NCBI RefSeq assembly: GCF_020447315.1
Contig: NZ_JAJADQ010000014.1
Coordinates: 87,462 to 151,461, forward strand
Direction of reading: 5' to 3'
Length of the DNA: 64,000 bases
Source of the DNA: Hymenobacter nitidus
GTDB taxonomy: Bacteria; Bacteroidota; Bacteroidia; Cytophagales; Hymenobacteraceae
A program made the translations under genes and the position numbers. The notes under the pieces were generated by a model. It had not been told where the DNA came from. It did no database searches and was given only the letters and a program-made list of their open reading frames with translations. This document shows, one piece after another, positions 8,943 through 17,642 of this stretch (the first letter of the stretch is position 1; the number at the start of each line of letters is the position of its first letter).

Positions 8943-10784
8943 ATGAAATTGTTATATCTCGCCCTGGGCCTTGGGCTGGCTACCGCTATGCCCGCCGTTG
9001 CCCAGCAGCCCGCTGGCTATCAGATTACCCTCGACCTGGAGCACACGACCAACGACCAGGTGAAGGTGGTTATCAACACGCCGCCGGTGAAGGAAGCCCA
9101 GGCTACCTACGTAATGCCCTCGGTGGTGCCCGGCTCGTATTCCAAGAAAGACTATGGCCGCTTCGTGCAGGGCTTCACGGCCCTCGACCGCAAAGGCCAG
9201 AAGCTGAAAGTGAAGCAGCAGGGCGACAACCTGTTTATCATTGACAAAGCCCCCAGCCTGGCCCGCATCGAGTACCTGGTGAATGACACCTGGGACGTGA
9301 AGCAGGACGACAGCTTCATCTTCCAGCCCGGCGGCACCAACTTCGAGGCTGGTCAGAACTTCGTGCTCAACCACTACGGCCTCTACGGCTACCTCGAAGG
9401 CTACAAGATGCAGCCCTACCAGGTAACTGTGGCCAAGCCGGCCGACCTTTACGGGGCCAGCTCCCTGGCCGCCCGCCGTGCCACGCCCACCCAGGACGTC
9501 TTCACGGCCGCCAGCTACGTGGAGCTGGCCGACTCGCCCATTCTCTACAGCCGCCCCGATACGGCCAGCTTCAGCACCGGTGGGGCGCGCATTGCCGTGT
9601 CGGTAGTGTCGGAAACGGGGGCGGTGAAGGCCGTGCAGGTACGCGAGATTATGCGCCCCATGGCCGAGGCCCTGACCAAGTTCTTCGGCCAGATGCCCGT
9701 GCCGACCTACCATTTCCTAATGTACTTCCCGAGCTTCAACTCCCCGCTGGCCAGCAAAAAAGGCGGCTACGGCGCCATGGAGCATTCGTATTCGTCGGTG
9801 TATTTCCTACCCGAAGTGCCCGACGAGGACGGCCTGCGCAGCATGGTACAGGAGGTAGCCTCCCACGAGTTTCTGCACATGCTGGCCCCGCTGAATATCC
9901 ACAGCCGCGAAATCGGGGAGTTCGACTTCCGCAACCCCAAGATGTCGCAGCACCTGTGGCTGTACGAGGGCGTAACGGAGTACATTGCCCAGCTGGTACA
10001 GGTGCGCGGGGGCCTGAGTACGCCCGCCGAGTTTCGGGAACGGATGAAAGGCAAGATTGATAAGGCCGCCAAGCACCCGGCCGTATCGTTCACCGAGATG
10101 AGCCGCAAGATTCTGGAGGCACCCTACAAGGACATGTACGAAACCGTGTATGACAAAGGCGCGCTCATCGGCTTTCTGCTCGATATCCGCATTCAGGAGC
10201 TGAGCCAGGGCAAGCAAACCCTGCGCGACGTGCTGCTGGCCCTGCGCGCCAAATACGGCCCCACGCGTTCCTTCGAAGATGCCGAGCTGATTCCCGAAGT
10301 CGTGGCCCTGACCAACCCCGCCATCCAGCAGTTCTTCGACCAGTACGTCATTGGCAAGCAGCCTTTGCCCTACGCCGAGTACTTCGACAAAATTGGGTGG
10401 CGCTACCAGGCCACCGGCCGCGGCACCGTGAAGGCCTTCGGCCGCCTGGGCTTCCGCTACGACACCGATAAAAAGCAGTTTTTCGTGGCCAGTACCAAGC
10501 CTGATCAGAATGCCTTCGGCGTGCAGGACGGCGACGCCGTGCTGGCCGTGAACGGGACACCCGTGACGATGGCCAACGCCGAGAAGATGCTGCGGCCCCT
10601 GGTAGAGCCCACCACCGCCGATGCCGTGCGCCTGCAGTTTCAGTCGGGCACGGCGGCGGCCCAGGAACGGCAGGCCACGCCCCGGGAGTTTGAGGTGGAA
10701 GTCAAAAATGGCGTGGAGGAAGTAGCCGCGCCTACGCCGGCCCAGCTGCAGCTGCGCAATCAGGTGCTGAAGCCGCTGGGTTAG
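8943..10784 (+). CDS. M61 family metallopeptidase with PDZ domain
   Basis: 613 residues from ATG 8943, which begins a clear signal peptide (MKLLYLALGLGLATAMPAVAQQ); an upstream in-frame ATG at 8703 runs through the DoxX gene and is unlikely. An N-terminal beta domain is followed by the gluzincin core with HEFLH (about 308-312) and the third zinc ligand Glu in LYEGVTEY (about 342). A PDZ domain occupies about residues 500-600. M61 enzymes (glycyl aminopeptidase type) cleave N-terminal residues; here the location is periplasmic or outer-membrane. All zinc ligands are present, so it should be active. Confidence 0.9.
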   Translation: MKLLYLALGLGLATAMPAVAQQPAGYQITLDLEHTTNDQVKVVINTPPVKEAQATYVMPSVVPGSYSKKDYGRFVQGFTALDRKGQKLKVKQQGDNLFIIDKAPSLARIEYLVNDTWDVKQDDSFIFQPGGTNFEAGQNFVLNHYGLYGYLEGYKMQPYQVTVAKPADLYGASSLAARRATPTQDVFTAASYVELADSPILYSRPDTASFSTGGARIAVSVVSETGAVKAVQVREIMRPMAEALTKFFGQMPVPTYHFLMYFPSFNSPLASKKGGYGAMEHSYSSVYFLPEVPDEDGLRSMVQEVASHEFLHMLAPLNIHSREIGEFDFRNPKMSQHLWLYEGVTEYIAQLVQVRGGLSTPAEFRERMKGKIDKAAKHPAVSFTEMSRKILEAPYKDMYETVYDKGALIGFLLDIRIQELSQGKQTLRDVLLALRAKYGPTRSFEDAELIPEVVALTNPAIQQFFDQYVIGKQPLPYAEYFDKIGWRYQATGRGTVKAFGRLGFRYDTDKKQFFVASTKPDQNAFGVQDGDAVLAVNGTPVTMANAEKMLRPLVEPTTADAVRLQFQSGTAAAQERQATPREFEVEVKNGVEEVAAPTPAQLQLRNQVLKPLG

Positions 10785-10824
10785 GCTGCTACGGCTGGCC
10801 TTCAGGCTTCTGCTTTCTAACGCC

Positions 10825-10832
10825 TACCTTTG
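10825..10832 (+). promoter_or_regulatory. Candidate lptB promoter placed next to the start codon
   Basis: Reads TACCTTTG, a perfect TAnnTTTG match, ending five bases before the lptB ATG at 10838. With usual spacing, transcription would begin at or within a few bases of the ATG, so the mRNA may be leaderless. Confidence 0.5.
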
Positions 10833-10837
10833 CACTG

Positions 10838-11575
10838 ATGATTCTGCGCGCTGAACACCTCGTAAAAACCTATAAGTCCCGTACCGTTGTCAACGACATG
10901 TCGTTGTCGGTGGAGCAGGGCGAAATTGTGGGTCTGCTGGGCCCCAACGGCGCCGGCAAAACCACCTGTTTCTACATGACGGTGGGCATGGTGAAGCCCA
11001 ACAGCGGCCGCATTTTTCTGGACGATGAGGAAATCACCAAGCTGCCCATCTACCAGCGGGCCCGGCGCGGTGTGGGCTACCTGGCGCAGGAGGCTTCCGT
11101 GTTTCGCGACCTGTCGGTGGAGGAAAACATCCTGTCGGTGCTGGAAATGACGGATATGCCCAAGCAGGCCCAGCGCGACAAGGTAGAGGAGCTGCTCGAC
11201 GAGTTCAGCCTGAACCACGTGCGCAAAAACCTGGGCCGCGTGCTGAGCGGGGGCGAGCGGCGGCGCACTGAAATTGCCCGGGCGCTGGCCGTCAGCCCCA
11301 AGTTTGTGCTGCTCGACGAGCCCTTTGCCGGCGTCGACCCCATTGCTACCGAAGAAATTCAGGGCATCGTCGCCAAGCTCAAGAACAAGAACATCGGTAT
11401 TCTCATCACCGACCACGACGTAAACTCCACGCTGAGCATCGTCGACCGGGCCTATCTGCTTTTCGAAGGCAAGCTGCTGAAGGCTGGCACGGCCGAGGAA
11501 CTGGCCGCCGACGAAACCGTGCGGCGGGTGTATCTGGGCAAGAATTTCGAGCTGAAACGCAACGTACAAGTCTGA
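10838..11575 (+). CDS. lptB: LPS export ABC transporter ATPase LptB
   Basis: 245 residues, typical for LptB. Walker A GPNGAGKTT (35-43), Q-loop YLAQEASVF (Q84), ABC signature LSGGE (136-140) with the LptB-typical RRRTEIARAL, Walker B FVLLDEPFAGVDP (156-168) and switch His in TDHDV (about 193) are all intact. It powers extraction of LPS from the inner membrane as part of LptB2FG, with LptC (lptC at 1048 in this window) bridging to the periplasm. The start MILRAEHLVKTY is the family start, so the closeness of the -7 element is not an annotation error. Confidence 0.96.
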   Translation: MILRAEHLVKTYKSRTVVNDMSLSVEQGEIVGLLGPNGAGKTTCFYMTVGMVKPNSGRIFLDDEEITKLPIYQRARRGVGYLAQEASVFRDLSVEENILSVLEMTDMPKQAQRDKVEELLDEFSLNHVRKNLGRVLSGGERRRTEIARALAVSPKFVLLDEPFAGVDPIATEEIQGIVAKLKNKNIGILITDHDVNSTLSIVDRAYLLFEGKLLKAGTAEELAADETVRRVYLGKNFELKRNVQV

Positions 11576-11722
11576 GGCTGCGCCGCCTGCCTGCTTGTTG
11601 GCCTGTGCGGGGCAGCTACGCGGGCCACATTTGCGTATACGCCCCACCCATCCACAGCGAGCTTCGTTTATGGGCCCCCTCGACCATCAAACCGCTCCCG
11701 AACCACCGGCAACGAACCCTGA

Positions 11723-13240
11723 ATGATTGACTCTATTCTGACGTGGACCGTACAGCGGCGGCTGGCCAGCATCGACCATTTTCGCCAGAATCCGCATGAG
11801 GTTCAGGCGCGGGTACTGCAGGAATTACTGCTAAAGGCCCGCACCACGGAATGGGGGCAGCGCTACGGGTTTGCGGATGCACCGAGTGCCGGCGAGTTTG
11901 CCCAGCGGGTGCCCGTCAGCAGCTACGAGGAGCTCTACCCGGCCATCGAGCGGGTACTGCGCGGTGAGCCCGACGTGCTGTGGCCGGGCACGGTGCAGTG
12001 GTTTGCCAAGTCGAGCGGCACGACCAACGCCCGTAGCAAGTACATTCCCGTCACCCGTGAGTCGTTGCAGGAGGGCCACTACCGCGCCGGCCGCGACATG
12101 ACGGCCTTGGCCACCGTTATCTATCCCGAAAGCCGCGTGCTGTCCGGCAAAACGCTGTCGTTGGGCGGTACGCACGCACCCAACCCGTTTCGGCCGTTGG
12201 AAGCAGAGTCCAGAGTCGGCGACGTGTCGGCCGTGATTATGCAGAACCTGCCGTCCTGGGCCGAGTTTCTGCGCACTCCACCTCTGGAGCTGGCCTTGCT
12301 GGATGAGTGGGAGGAAAAGATTGAGCGGATTGCCCGCCACGTGCTCCACGTAAACGTGGCCGCGCTGGCCGGAGTGCCTACCTGGATGATTATGTTATTG
12401 CGCCGCGTCACGGAGCTGGCCGGGGCCGACAACATCACCGAAGTATGGCCTAATCTGGGGCTGTTTCTGCACGGAGCCGTGGCTTTTGGACCCTACCGGG
12501 AGCTGTTTCGCCAGTTGATTCCCTCGGAGCAGATGCGCTATCTGGAAATCTACAACGCCTCGGAAGGCTACATTGCCCTGCAGGACGAGCCCGATTCGGA
12601 AGACCTGCTACTGCTCCTTGACCACGGTATCTACTACGAGTTCATTCCCTTGGAGCAGTTCGATGCCGAAAATCCGCAGACGCTCACGCTGGAGCAGGTA
12701 GAGCTAGGCCAGACCTACGCGCTGGTCATGACGACGAATGCCGGCCTGTGGCGCTACAAAATCGGGGATACGGTGCGTTTTACCAGTCTGGCGCCCTACC
12801 GCATTCGGATTACGGGCCGTACGAAGCACTTTTTGAATGCTTTCGGGGAAGAAGTGGTCATCGAAAACGCCGATGCGGCCATAGCCGCCGCCTGCCAGGC
12901 TACGGGCGCCACCGTCCGTGACTACACCGCGGCCCCCATCTACTTCGACGCTTCCGATACCTCGCGCGGCGGGCACCAATGGCTGGTGGAATTTAGCACC
13001 GCCCCCCAGCAGCCCGCCGACTTCAGCACCATCCTCGACCAGACGTTACGGCAGCTAAACTCCGACTACGACGCCAAGCGGCACCGCGACCTAGCGCTGG
13101 GGCCGCCACTGCTCACAGTAGCCAGCTCCGGAGCCTTTACGCGCTGGCTGGCCAGCAAAGGCAAGTTGGGCGGTCAGCACAAAGTGCCACGGCTGAGCAA
13201 CTCCCGGGAAATCATGGAGGAAATTCTACAGCAGCTTTAG
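11723..13240 (+). CDS. GH3 auxin-responsive promoter-family protein (adenylate-forming)
   Basis: 505 residues matching the bacterial GH3 family across its length. The ATP-binding P-loop-like segment FAKSSGTTNARSKYIPV (about 94-110) and the strand/turn motif YNASEGY (about 276-282) are visible, followed by TNAGLWRYKIGDTV (about 336-349), all typical of acyl-adenylate enzymes. Plant relatives conjugate amino acids to jasmonate or auxin; in bacteria the substrate is unknown. It follows lptB on the same strand after about 145 bases and may share its transcript. Confidence 0.9.
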   Translation: MIDSILTWTVQRRLASIDHFRQNPHEVQARVLQELLLKARTTEWGQRYGFADAPSAGEFAQRVPVSSYEELYPAIERVLRGEPDVLWPGTVQWFAKSSGTTNARSKYIPVTRESLQEGHYRAGRDMTALATVIYPESRVLSGKTLSLGGTHAPNPFRPLEAESRVGDVSAVIMQNLPSWAEFLRTPPLELALLDEWEEKIERIARHVLHVNVAALAGVPTWMIMLLRRVTELAGADNITEVWPNLGLFLHGAVAFGPYRELFRQLIPSEQMRYLEIYNASEGYIALQDEPDSEDLLLLLDHGIYYEFIPLEQFDAENPQTLTLEQVELGQTYALVMTTNAGLWRYKIGDTVRFTSLAPYRIRITGRTKHFLNAFGEEVVIENADAAIAAACQATGATVRDYTAAPIYFDASDTSRGGHQWLVEFSTAPQQPADFSTILDQTLRQLNSDYDAKRHRDLALGPPLLTVASSGAFTRWLASKGKLGGQHKVPRLSNSREIMEEILQQL

Positions 13241-13505
13241 CATCTGCCGTCCCCATACGGCGGCCTTGTATAGTGCTAGTTTCAGTGGCCATTGCAAAAG
13301 GCAAAGCACTTCCTAAAACACAAATTTAAACAACGCAGATAACACAGGCTGTGACGTTAGGGGGTGTCTGTTCTAAACTGATTATTAAATGGTTGTGCTT
13401 ATTTCAATAAGAATTTTACTACTAAGAATATTTTCACTCGAAATGGCGTTGATTTAATCCAATAAAGCATATATTGTCGGATTATTAACGTTCACGACCA
13501 CACCC

Positions 13506-13739
13506 GTGCCCGCTATTTCGACCTCCTCCTCTCGCCCCTACGTGTCCCGCCGGAAACGTAGCCGTTCCTCGGAACCATCTTCGCTAAGTACCAAAGCAAC
13601 GCTAGGCTTGCTCAGCCTGCTGGTGTTTGCTTTGCTGGCGAGCCTGGCAATTATTGCCGCCAACCTCACTCAGGACAAATCCAACGCTTCTGCCCAGACA
13701 GCCAGCGCCACCTTCACCGATTCAGAATTGAACCGATAA
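13506..13739 (+). CDS. Small single-helix membrane protein, unknown
   Basis: 77 residues from a GTG start; no in-frame ATG exists upstream before a stop at 13455. A Ser/Arg-rich cytoplasmic N terminus (about 1-30) precedes one hydrophobic helix (about 31-52, LGLLSLLVFALLASLAIIAAN) and a short polar tail rich in Ser, Ala and Thr. The 265 bases upstream are markedly AT-rich and hold no gene. No family is recognised. Coding status is inferred from the coherent helix and normal codon use, so moderate. Confidence 0.55.
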   Translation: MPAISTSSSRPYVSRRKRSRSSEPSSLSTKATLGLLSLLVFALLASLAIIAANLTQDKSNASAQTASATFTDSELNR

Positions 13740-13769
13740 ACGTGGCGCTGCCAGTTATCCGAGAGTCAA

Positions 13770-14552
13770 TTATTGGTCCAGTACTCCCCCCACCATTCGA
13801 CCTAAAACGCTACCACTCTCCTTCGAAGCATTGCCGCCATTCGGTGCCAGCGCCTGAATCAGCTTCTTCACCGGCATCGACTGCAGCCACACCCGGCCCG
13901 TGCCCTGCAGTGTCGCCAGCAACAGCCCTTCGCCGCCAAAAATCATTGATTTTAGGCCACCGGCGCGTGCAATACTGAAATTGATGCTGGGCTCGAAGGC
14001 TACTACGCAGCCCGTGTCCACGCGCAGCAGCTCGTTGTTGAGCTGCTTTTCAATGATGGTGCCGCCGGCGTGAATAAAGGCTTTGCCATCGCCGGTGAGC
14101 TTTTCCAGGATGAAGCCCTCACCGCCGAAAAAGCCCGCGCCCAGCTTCTGGTTGAAGTGAATACCAATTTTGGTGCCCCGGGCCGCTGCCAGAAAGCCAT
14201 CTTTCTGCACAATAAGGCCCTGGGGCATGGTGCTGAGGTCGACGGGAATGATGGTGCCGGGGTAGGGGGCCGAGAAAGCCACGCGGCTTTTGCCGTAGCC
14301 GCCGCGGTGCGTGAAGTGGGTCATGAACAGCGACTCGCCGGTAATCAGGCGGGTGCCGGCCGAAAACAGCTTGCCCAAGATGCCCTGGTCGGGCTCCGAG
14401 CCGTCGCCCATCTTGGTTTCAAACGCTATGGCCTCTTCCATGTACACCATGGCGCCGGCTTCGGCAATGACAGTTTCGTTCGGGTCCAGCTCAATTTCCA
14501 GCACCTGTATGTCGGAGCCAAGAATGCGGTAATCTACGTCGTGGGACTGCAT
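13770..14552 (-). CDS. TIGR00266/AIM24-family protein
   Basis: 260 residues from ATG 14552 (MQSHDVDYRILG); the upstream Met at 14585 adds eleven residues not typical of the family. The whole protein is a duplicated beta-sandwich of the AIM24 type, with Gly-rich repeats such as AEAGAMVYM, GGEGFILEKLTGDGKAFIHAGG and FGGEGLLLATLQGTGRVWLQS. Function of bacterial members is unknown; the yeast relative is mitochondrial. A terminator of the upstream minus-strand gene separates the two, so it is probably transcribed alone. Confidence 0.9.
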   Translation of the reverse strand: MQSHDVDYRILGSDIQVLEIELDPNETVIAEAGAMVYMEEAIAFETKMGDGSEPDQGILGKLFSAGTRLITGESLFMTHFTHRGGYGKSRVAFSAPYPGTIIPVDLSTMPQGLIVQKDGFLAAARGTKIGIHFNQKLGAGFFGGEGFILEKLTGDGKAFIHAGGTIIEKQLNNELLRVDTGCVVAFEPSINFSIARAGGLKSMIFGGEGLLLATLQGTGRVWLQSMPVKKLIQALAPNGGNASKESGSVLGRMVGGVLDQ

Positions 14553-14631
14553 AGGGAAAAAGGTTAAGTCAGATAACGGATTCAAGTATAGCGAACTGGC
14601 AATAATTGCGGGGACTCGGCAGGAAAATAAA

Positions 14632-14657
14632 AAGCCCTTCTCGTTTGAGAAGGGCTT
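14632..14657 (-). terminator. Terminator after the charged protein gene
   Basis: An 11-bp perfect stem (14632-14642 with 14647-14657) and a 4-base loop; on the minus strand it is followed by TTTTTATTTT. Confidence 0.85.
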
Positions 14658-14689
14658 GGCGTACTGATTATTATGGCGGGTAGCCGGGG

Positions 14690-15067
14690 TTATTCTTTGC
14701 TTAGCTCCCCTCGGATTTCGTTTTCGGTATCGGCTTCCGGATCATTTTTGCCACCCTTCTTCTTGGTTTCGCTGCTGGTGCGGCGCATGAAGTCCTCATC
14801 CGATTCTTCGGGCTCGGCCGCGCCGTTTTCGAGTGGAAAGTCCTCGTCTTCCTCCTCTACTTTTTCGCCGAATTGTCCGTCGCGGTTCACGAGCTTCTTG
14901 TCACGCACGTGCTGGTTGAGGAAGGTGTTGATTTCCTCAATCGAGTAGTTCGAGGTGATTTCTCCCAGCGGATTCACCTTGATTTCGAAGCCTTCGAGGT
15001 CTTTGTGCACCCGGGCTTTTTTCTCGGGGTCGTTTTTCTTGGTCTTATTGACGGGTTTCTTAGCCAT
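14690..15067 (-). CDS. Small highly charged cytoplasmic protein, unknown
   Basis: 125 residues from ATG 15067 (MAKKPVNKTKK); the upstream in-frame Met at 15136 lies inside the gltX terminator hairpin and is rejected. The N-terminal half forms a compact region (DLEGFEIKVNPLGEITSNYS then a helix with EINTFLNQHV); the C-terminal half is acidic and low complexity (EEEDEDFPLEN, PEESDEDF). It looks like a conserved Bacteroidota protein of unknown role; a DNA/RNA-linked function is possible but unproven. Confidence 0.75.
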   Translation of the reverse strand: MAKKPVNKTKKNDPEKKARVHKDLEGFEIKVNPLGEITSNYSIEEINTFLNQHVRDKKLVNRDGQFGEKVEEEDEDFPLENGAAEPEESDEDFMRRTSSETKKKGGKNDPEADTENEIRGELSKE

Positions 15068-15118
15068 GATGTCGCGTCCGTAGTTGGGGTTGCCACGCCA
15101 GCGCCCCTTCCCAACGAG

Positions 15119-15154
15119 AAGGCCGCTCCGTACCACGTAGTACGAAGCGGCCTT
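15119..15154 (-). terminator. Hairpin after gltX
   Basis: A 9-bp stem (15119-15127 with 15146-15154) with an inner GTAC pairing. The T tract on the minus strand is weak, so it may be an inefficient terminator. Confidence 0.55.
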
Positions 15155-15186
15155 GCTGCCGGATGCGCGAATTTTAAAACGAGCTT

Positions 15187-16746
15187 CTAGGCGTTGGTAT
15201 TAGCCGCCAGGCGCTCTACGGCCGCCGTAATGCGCTGCGCCGTTTCCCGGGCCCCGATAATGCTCATAATAGCCATTAAGTCGGGGCCGGCGGCTACGCC
15301 GGTTACTACCACGCGCAGCGCCTGCAGCACCTGCCCGATTTTCACGCCCTGACGCTCCAGCACCATTGTCAGCAGGGTTTTGATGCCGTCGGGTGTGGTG
15401 TCGTGATGGGCGGGCAGCTCCTGAGCAAAAGCCAGCAGGGCCGAAGCCGTAGCCGCGTTCCACTTCTTGCTGATAACCTGCTCGTCGTAGCTCTCGGGAG
15501 CAATAAAGAAGTACTGGGCCTCGCGCCAGAAGTCCTGCGGGAAGGTGACGCGCTCCTTCATGGCGCCCACAATCTGCACGGCCTTTTCCTCGGAGCACTC
15601 AATGTTGTGCTCTTTCACCGCCGTGAGCAGGAACTGGGCCAGCTCGGCGTCGGGCTTGGCACGCAGGTAGTGCTCGTTGTACCAGCGCACCTTGTTCTGG
15701 TCGAAGCGGGCCGGCGACTTGCTCACCCGCTCAATGCTGAAGGCCTCAATCAGCTCGGGCATCGAGAAAATCTCCTGCTGGGAGCCAGGGTTCCAGCCCA
15801 GGAAAGCCAGGAAGTTGATGAAAGCGTCGGGCAGGTAGCCACTTTCGCGGTAGCCACTGCTCACTGTGGGCTGGCCGGTTTCGGAGTCGGTGCCGTGCCA
15901 TTCGAGCGGGAATACGGGGAAGCCGAGCTTATCGCCGTCGCGCTTGCTGAGCTTGCCGGTGCCGTCGGGCTTGAGCAGCAGGGGCAGGTGGGCAAACTGC
16001 GGCATGGTGCTTTCCCAGCCAAAGTAGCGGTAGAGCAGCACGTGGAGCGGCGCCGAGGGCAGCCACTCCTCGCCCCGAATGACGTGGGTGATTTCCATCA
16101 GGTGGTCATCCACGATGTTGGCCAAGTGGTAGGTCGGCATGCCGTCCGACTTCATCAGCACCTTGTCGTCGATGCTGCTGGAGTGTACTACTACCCAGCC
16201 GCGAATCATGTCGTTGAAGCGGACTTCCTCCTTGCGCGGCACCTTCAGGCGAATGACGTAGGGCGAGCCGCTGTCCAGCAACTGCTTTACCTCGTCTTCG
16301 GGCAGGGTCAGGGAGTTACGCATCTGGGTGCGCGTAATGCTGTTATACTGCGGATTAGGCACCTTGGCCGCCGTCAGGCGGGCGCGCATGGCGTCTAGCT
16401 CTTCGGGCGTGTCGAAGGCGTAGTAGGCGTGGCCGCTGCTGATGAGCTGCATGGCGTACTCCATGTACATGGGCTTCCGCTCACTCTGCCGGTAGGGCGC
16501 GTGCGGGCCGGGCGTTTCGCTCCAGGGGCTTTCGTCCAGCTCAATGCCGCACCACTTCAGGGATTCAGCAATGTACTGCTCGGCGCCGGGCACGAAGCGG
16601 TTCTGGTCGGTGTCCTCGATGCGCAGCAGCATTTTGCCGCCCATCTTACGTGCAAACAAATAGTTATACAGCGCCGTGCGCACGCCGCCGATATGTAACG
16701 GTCCCGTAGGGCTGGGCGCAAAGCGCACCCGTACTTCTCTCTCCAT
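15187..16746 (-). CDS. gltX: Glutamyl-tRNA synthetase
   Basis: 519 residues, normal for bacterial GluRS. The class I signature HIGG sits at 18-21 (APSPTGPLHIGG) and the KMSKS-like motif is KLSKRDG at about 260-266. Catalytic Rossmann fold and C-terminal anticodon-binding helical domains are both present. It charges tRNA-Glu (or tRNA-Gln in organisms using the transamidation route). The start MEREVRVRFAPSPTG is the family start. A tail hairpin lies downstream; upstream lies a long inverted repeat, not an operon partner. Confidence 0.97.
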   Translation of the reverse strand: MEREVRVRFAPSPTGPLHIGGVRTALYNYLFARKMGGKMLLRIEDTDQNRFVPGAEQYIAESLKWCGIELDESPWSETPGPHAPYRQSERKPMYMEYAMQLISSGHAYYAFDTPEELDAMRARLTAAKVPNPQYNSITRTQMRNSLTLPEDEVKQLLDSGSPYVIRLKVPRKEEVRFNDMIRGWVVVHSSSIDDKVLMKSDGMPTYHLANIVDDHLMEITHVIRGEEWLPSAPLHVLLYRYFGWESTMPQFAHLPLLLKPDGTGKLSKRDGDKLGFPVFPLEWHGTDSETGQPTVSSGYRESGYLPDAFINFLAFLGWNPGSQQEIFSMPELIEAFSIERVSKSPARFDQNKVRWYNEHYLRAKPDAELAQFLLTAVKEHNIECSEEKAVQIVGAMKERVTFPQDFWREAQYFFIAPESYDEQVISKKWNAATASALLAFAQELPAHHDTTPDGIKTLLTMVLERQGVKIGQVLQALRVVVTGVAAGPDLMAIMSIIGARETAQRITAAVERLAANTNA

Positions 16747-16808
16747 AAAAACAGAAATTCGCGTCGAATCTGACTAGAAACGCGCCGCGAAGGTACAAAG
16801 ATCAAATG

Positions 16809-16908
16809 GTGAAATAGTGAGGTGGTGAAATGGCGAGTTTGCTGTTCAATCCGCGCAAACGCCGTCAGCGGAACAACAACTCACCATTTCACCAGCTCAC
16901 TATTTCAC
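16809..16908. repeat. Long inverted repeat, family GTGAAATAG, copy 1
   Basis: Arms of about 38 bases (16809-16847 and 16871-16908) are near-perfect inverted copies beginning GTGAAATAGTGAG and ending near GTTC/GAAC. The loop contains GCGCAAACG-CCGTCAG. It ends two bases before the stop codon of the small gene 16911-17096. A related copy lies at 17112-17208. Confidence 0.8.
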
Positions 16909-16910
16909 TG

Positions 16911-17096
16911 CTAGTCCCGGTTGCGGTAGGCAAGGTAGAGGATGAGGCCCAGCAGCGTGATGCCGCCCCGGATAACCCAGGCCACAGTGGTGCCCCATTG
17001 ATCAATCCAGGTGAGCAACATGGATTTCATACCCAGGAAGGGCAGAATCAACGACAGCAAGCCGAGCAGCAGCAGGCCTAGTCCAAGTTCTTTCAT
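16911..17096 (-). CDS. Small two-helix membrane protein between two repeats
   Basis: 61 residues with two hydrophobic helices (about 4-22 and 37-56) and a charged end (YRNRD). The start MKELGLGLLLLGLL is typical of a small membrane protein of the Bacteroidota. No family is recognised. It is bracketed by two related long inverted repeats: one ends at its stop codon, the other begins 15 bases before its start. Its transcript would therefore carry hairpins at both ends. Confidence 0.75.
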   Translation of the reverse strand: MKELGLGLLLLGLLSLILPFLGMKSMLLTWIDQWGTTVAWVIRGGITLLGLILYLAYRNRD

Positions 17097-17111
17097 AAGA
17101 CGAAATTGTAA

Positions 17112-17208
17112 GGTGGTGAAATAGGGAGTTGTTGTTCAATATGCGCAATGACGCGCAGTCAGAACGAAAAACTCACCATTTCCCTATTTCACCATCTCGC
17201 TACTTCAC
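17112..17208. repeat. Long inverted repeat, family GTGAAATAG, copy 2
   Basis: Left arm (about 17112-17137) contains GGTGGTGAAATAGGGAGTT and the right arm (about 17162-17208) its inverted copy with an extra piece. The core GTTCAAT-GCGCAA-and-GTCAG is shared in order and orientation with the copy at 16809-16908. Its right arm includes the ridA stop codon (17200-17202). Confidence 0.75.
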
Positions 17209-17586
17209 CGCAATGCACGAAATTTCGACCTGCACGTCTTTGGGCAGGCGACTCACTTCCACAGTTTCGCGGGCCGGGGCATAGTCGTCCTTGAAGTAGC
17301 TACCGTAGATTTCGTTGATCAGGCCAAAGTTGCCGAGGTCTTTGACGAAGATGCTGCACTTCACTACGTCGCGCAGCGTCATGCCGGCCGCGCCCAGCAC
17401 GGCCTGCAGGTTGCGCATTACTTGGTGGGTTTCGGCGGCTACGTCGCCGTTGCCGACGAGCTGGCCCGAGGTGGCATCCAGGGCAATCTGGCCCGAGACG
17501 TACACGGTGTTACCGGCCTGAATAGCCTGGCTGTAGGGGCCGATGGGAGCAGGAGCGTCGGGCGAGTAAATGATGGTGTTGGCCAT
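17200..17586 (-). CDS. ridA: RidA-family imine/enamine deaminase
   Basis: 128 residues, full length for RidA (YjgF/UK114). It starts in family style (IIYSPDAPAPIGPYSQAI), has SGQIALD near 31-37 and the conserved Arg in ARETVEVSRLPKD (about 105), which binds the carboxylate of the 2-aminoacrylate-type substrate. The enzyme hydrolyses reactive enamines/imines released by PLP enzymes to ketoacids and ammonia. A minus-strand TACTTTTG element at 17624-17631 precedes it. The last codons and the stop fall in a repeat arm. Confidence 0.93.
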   Translation of the reverse strand: MANTIIYSPDAPAPIGPYSQAIQAGNTVYVSGQIALDATSGQLVGNGDVAAETHQVMRNLQAVLGAAGMTLRDVVKCSIFVKDLGNFGLINEIYGSYFKDDYAPARETVEVSRLPKDVQVEISCIAVK

Positions 17587-17623
17587 AGAAAAGAGCGTGC
17601 GGGTGGATGGTTTATCTTTAGGT

Positions 17624-17631
17624 CAAAAGTA
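17624..17631 (-). promoter_or_regulatory. Candidate ridA promoter (-7 element)
   Basis: Minus strand reads TACTTTTG, a perfect TAnnTTTG, about 37 bases before the ridA ATG. The facing plus-strand gene has only a near match (TATCTTTA, 17613-17620). Confidence 0.55.
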
Positions 17632-17642
17632 AGCGGAAAAAT

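Noticed and set aside
13742..13978. 78-codon plus-strand frame after the small membrane protein
   Set aside because: It lies antisense to the 3' end of the AIM24 gene and has no recognisable composition.
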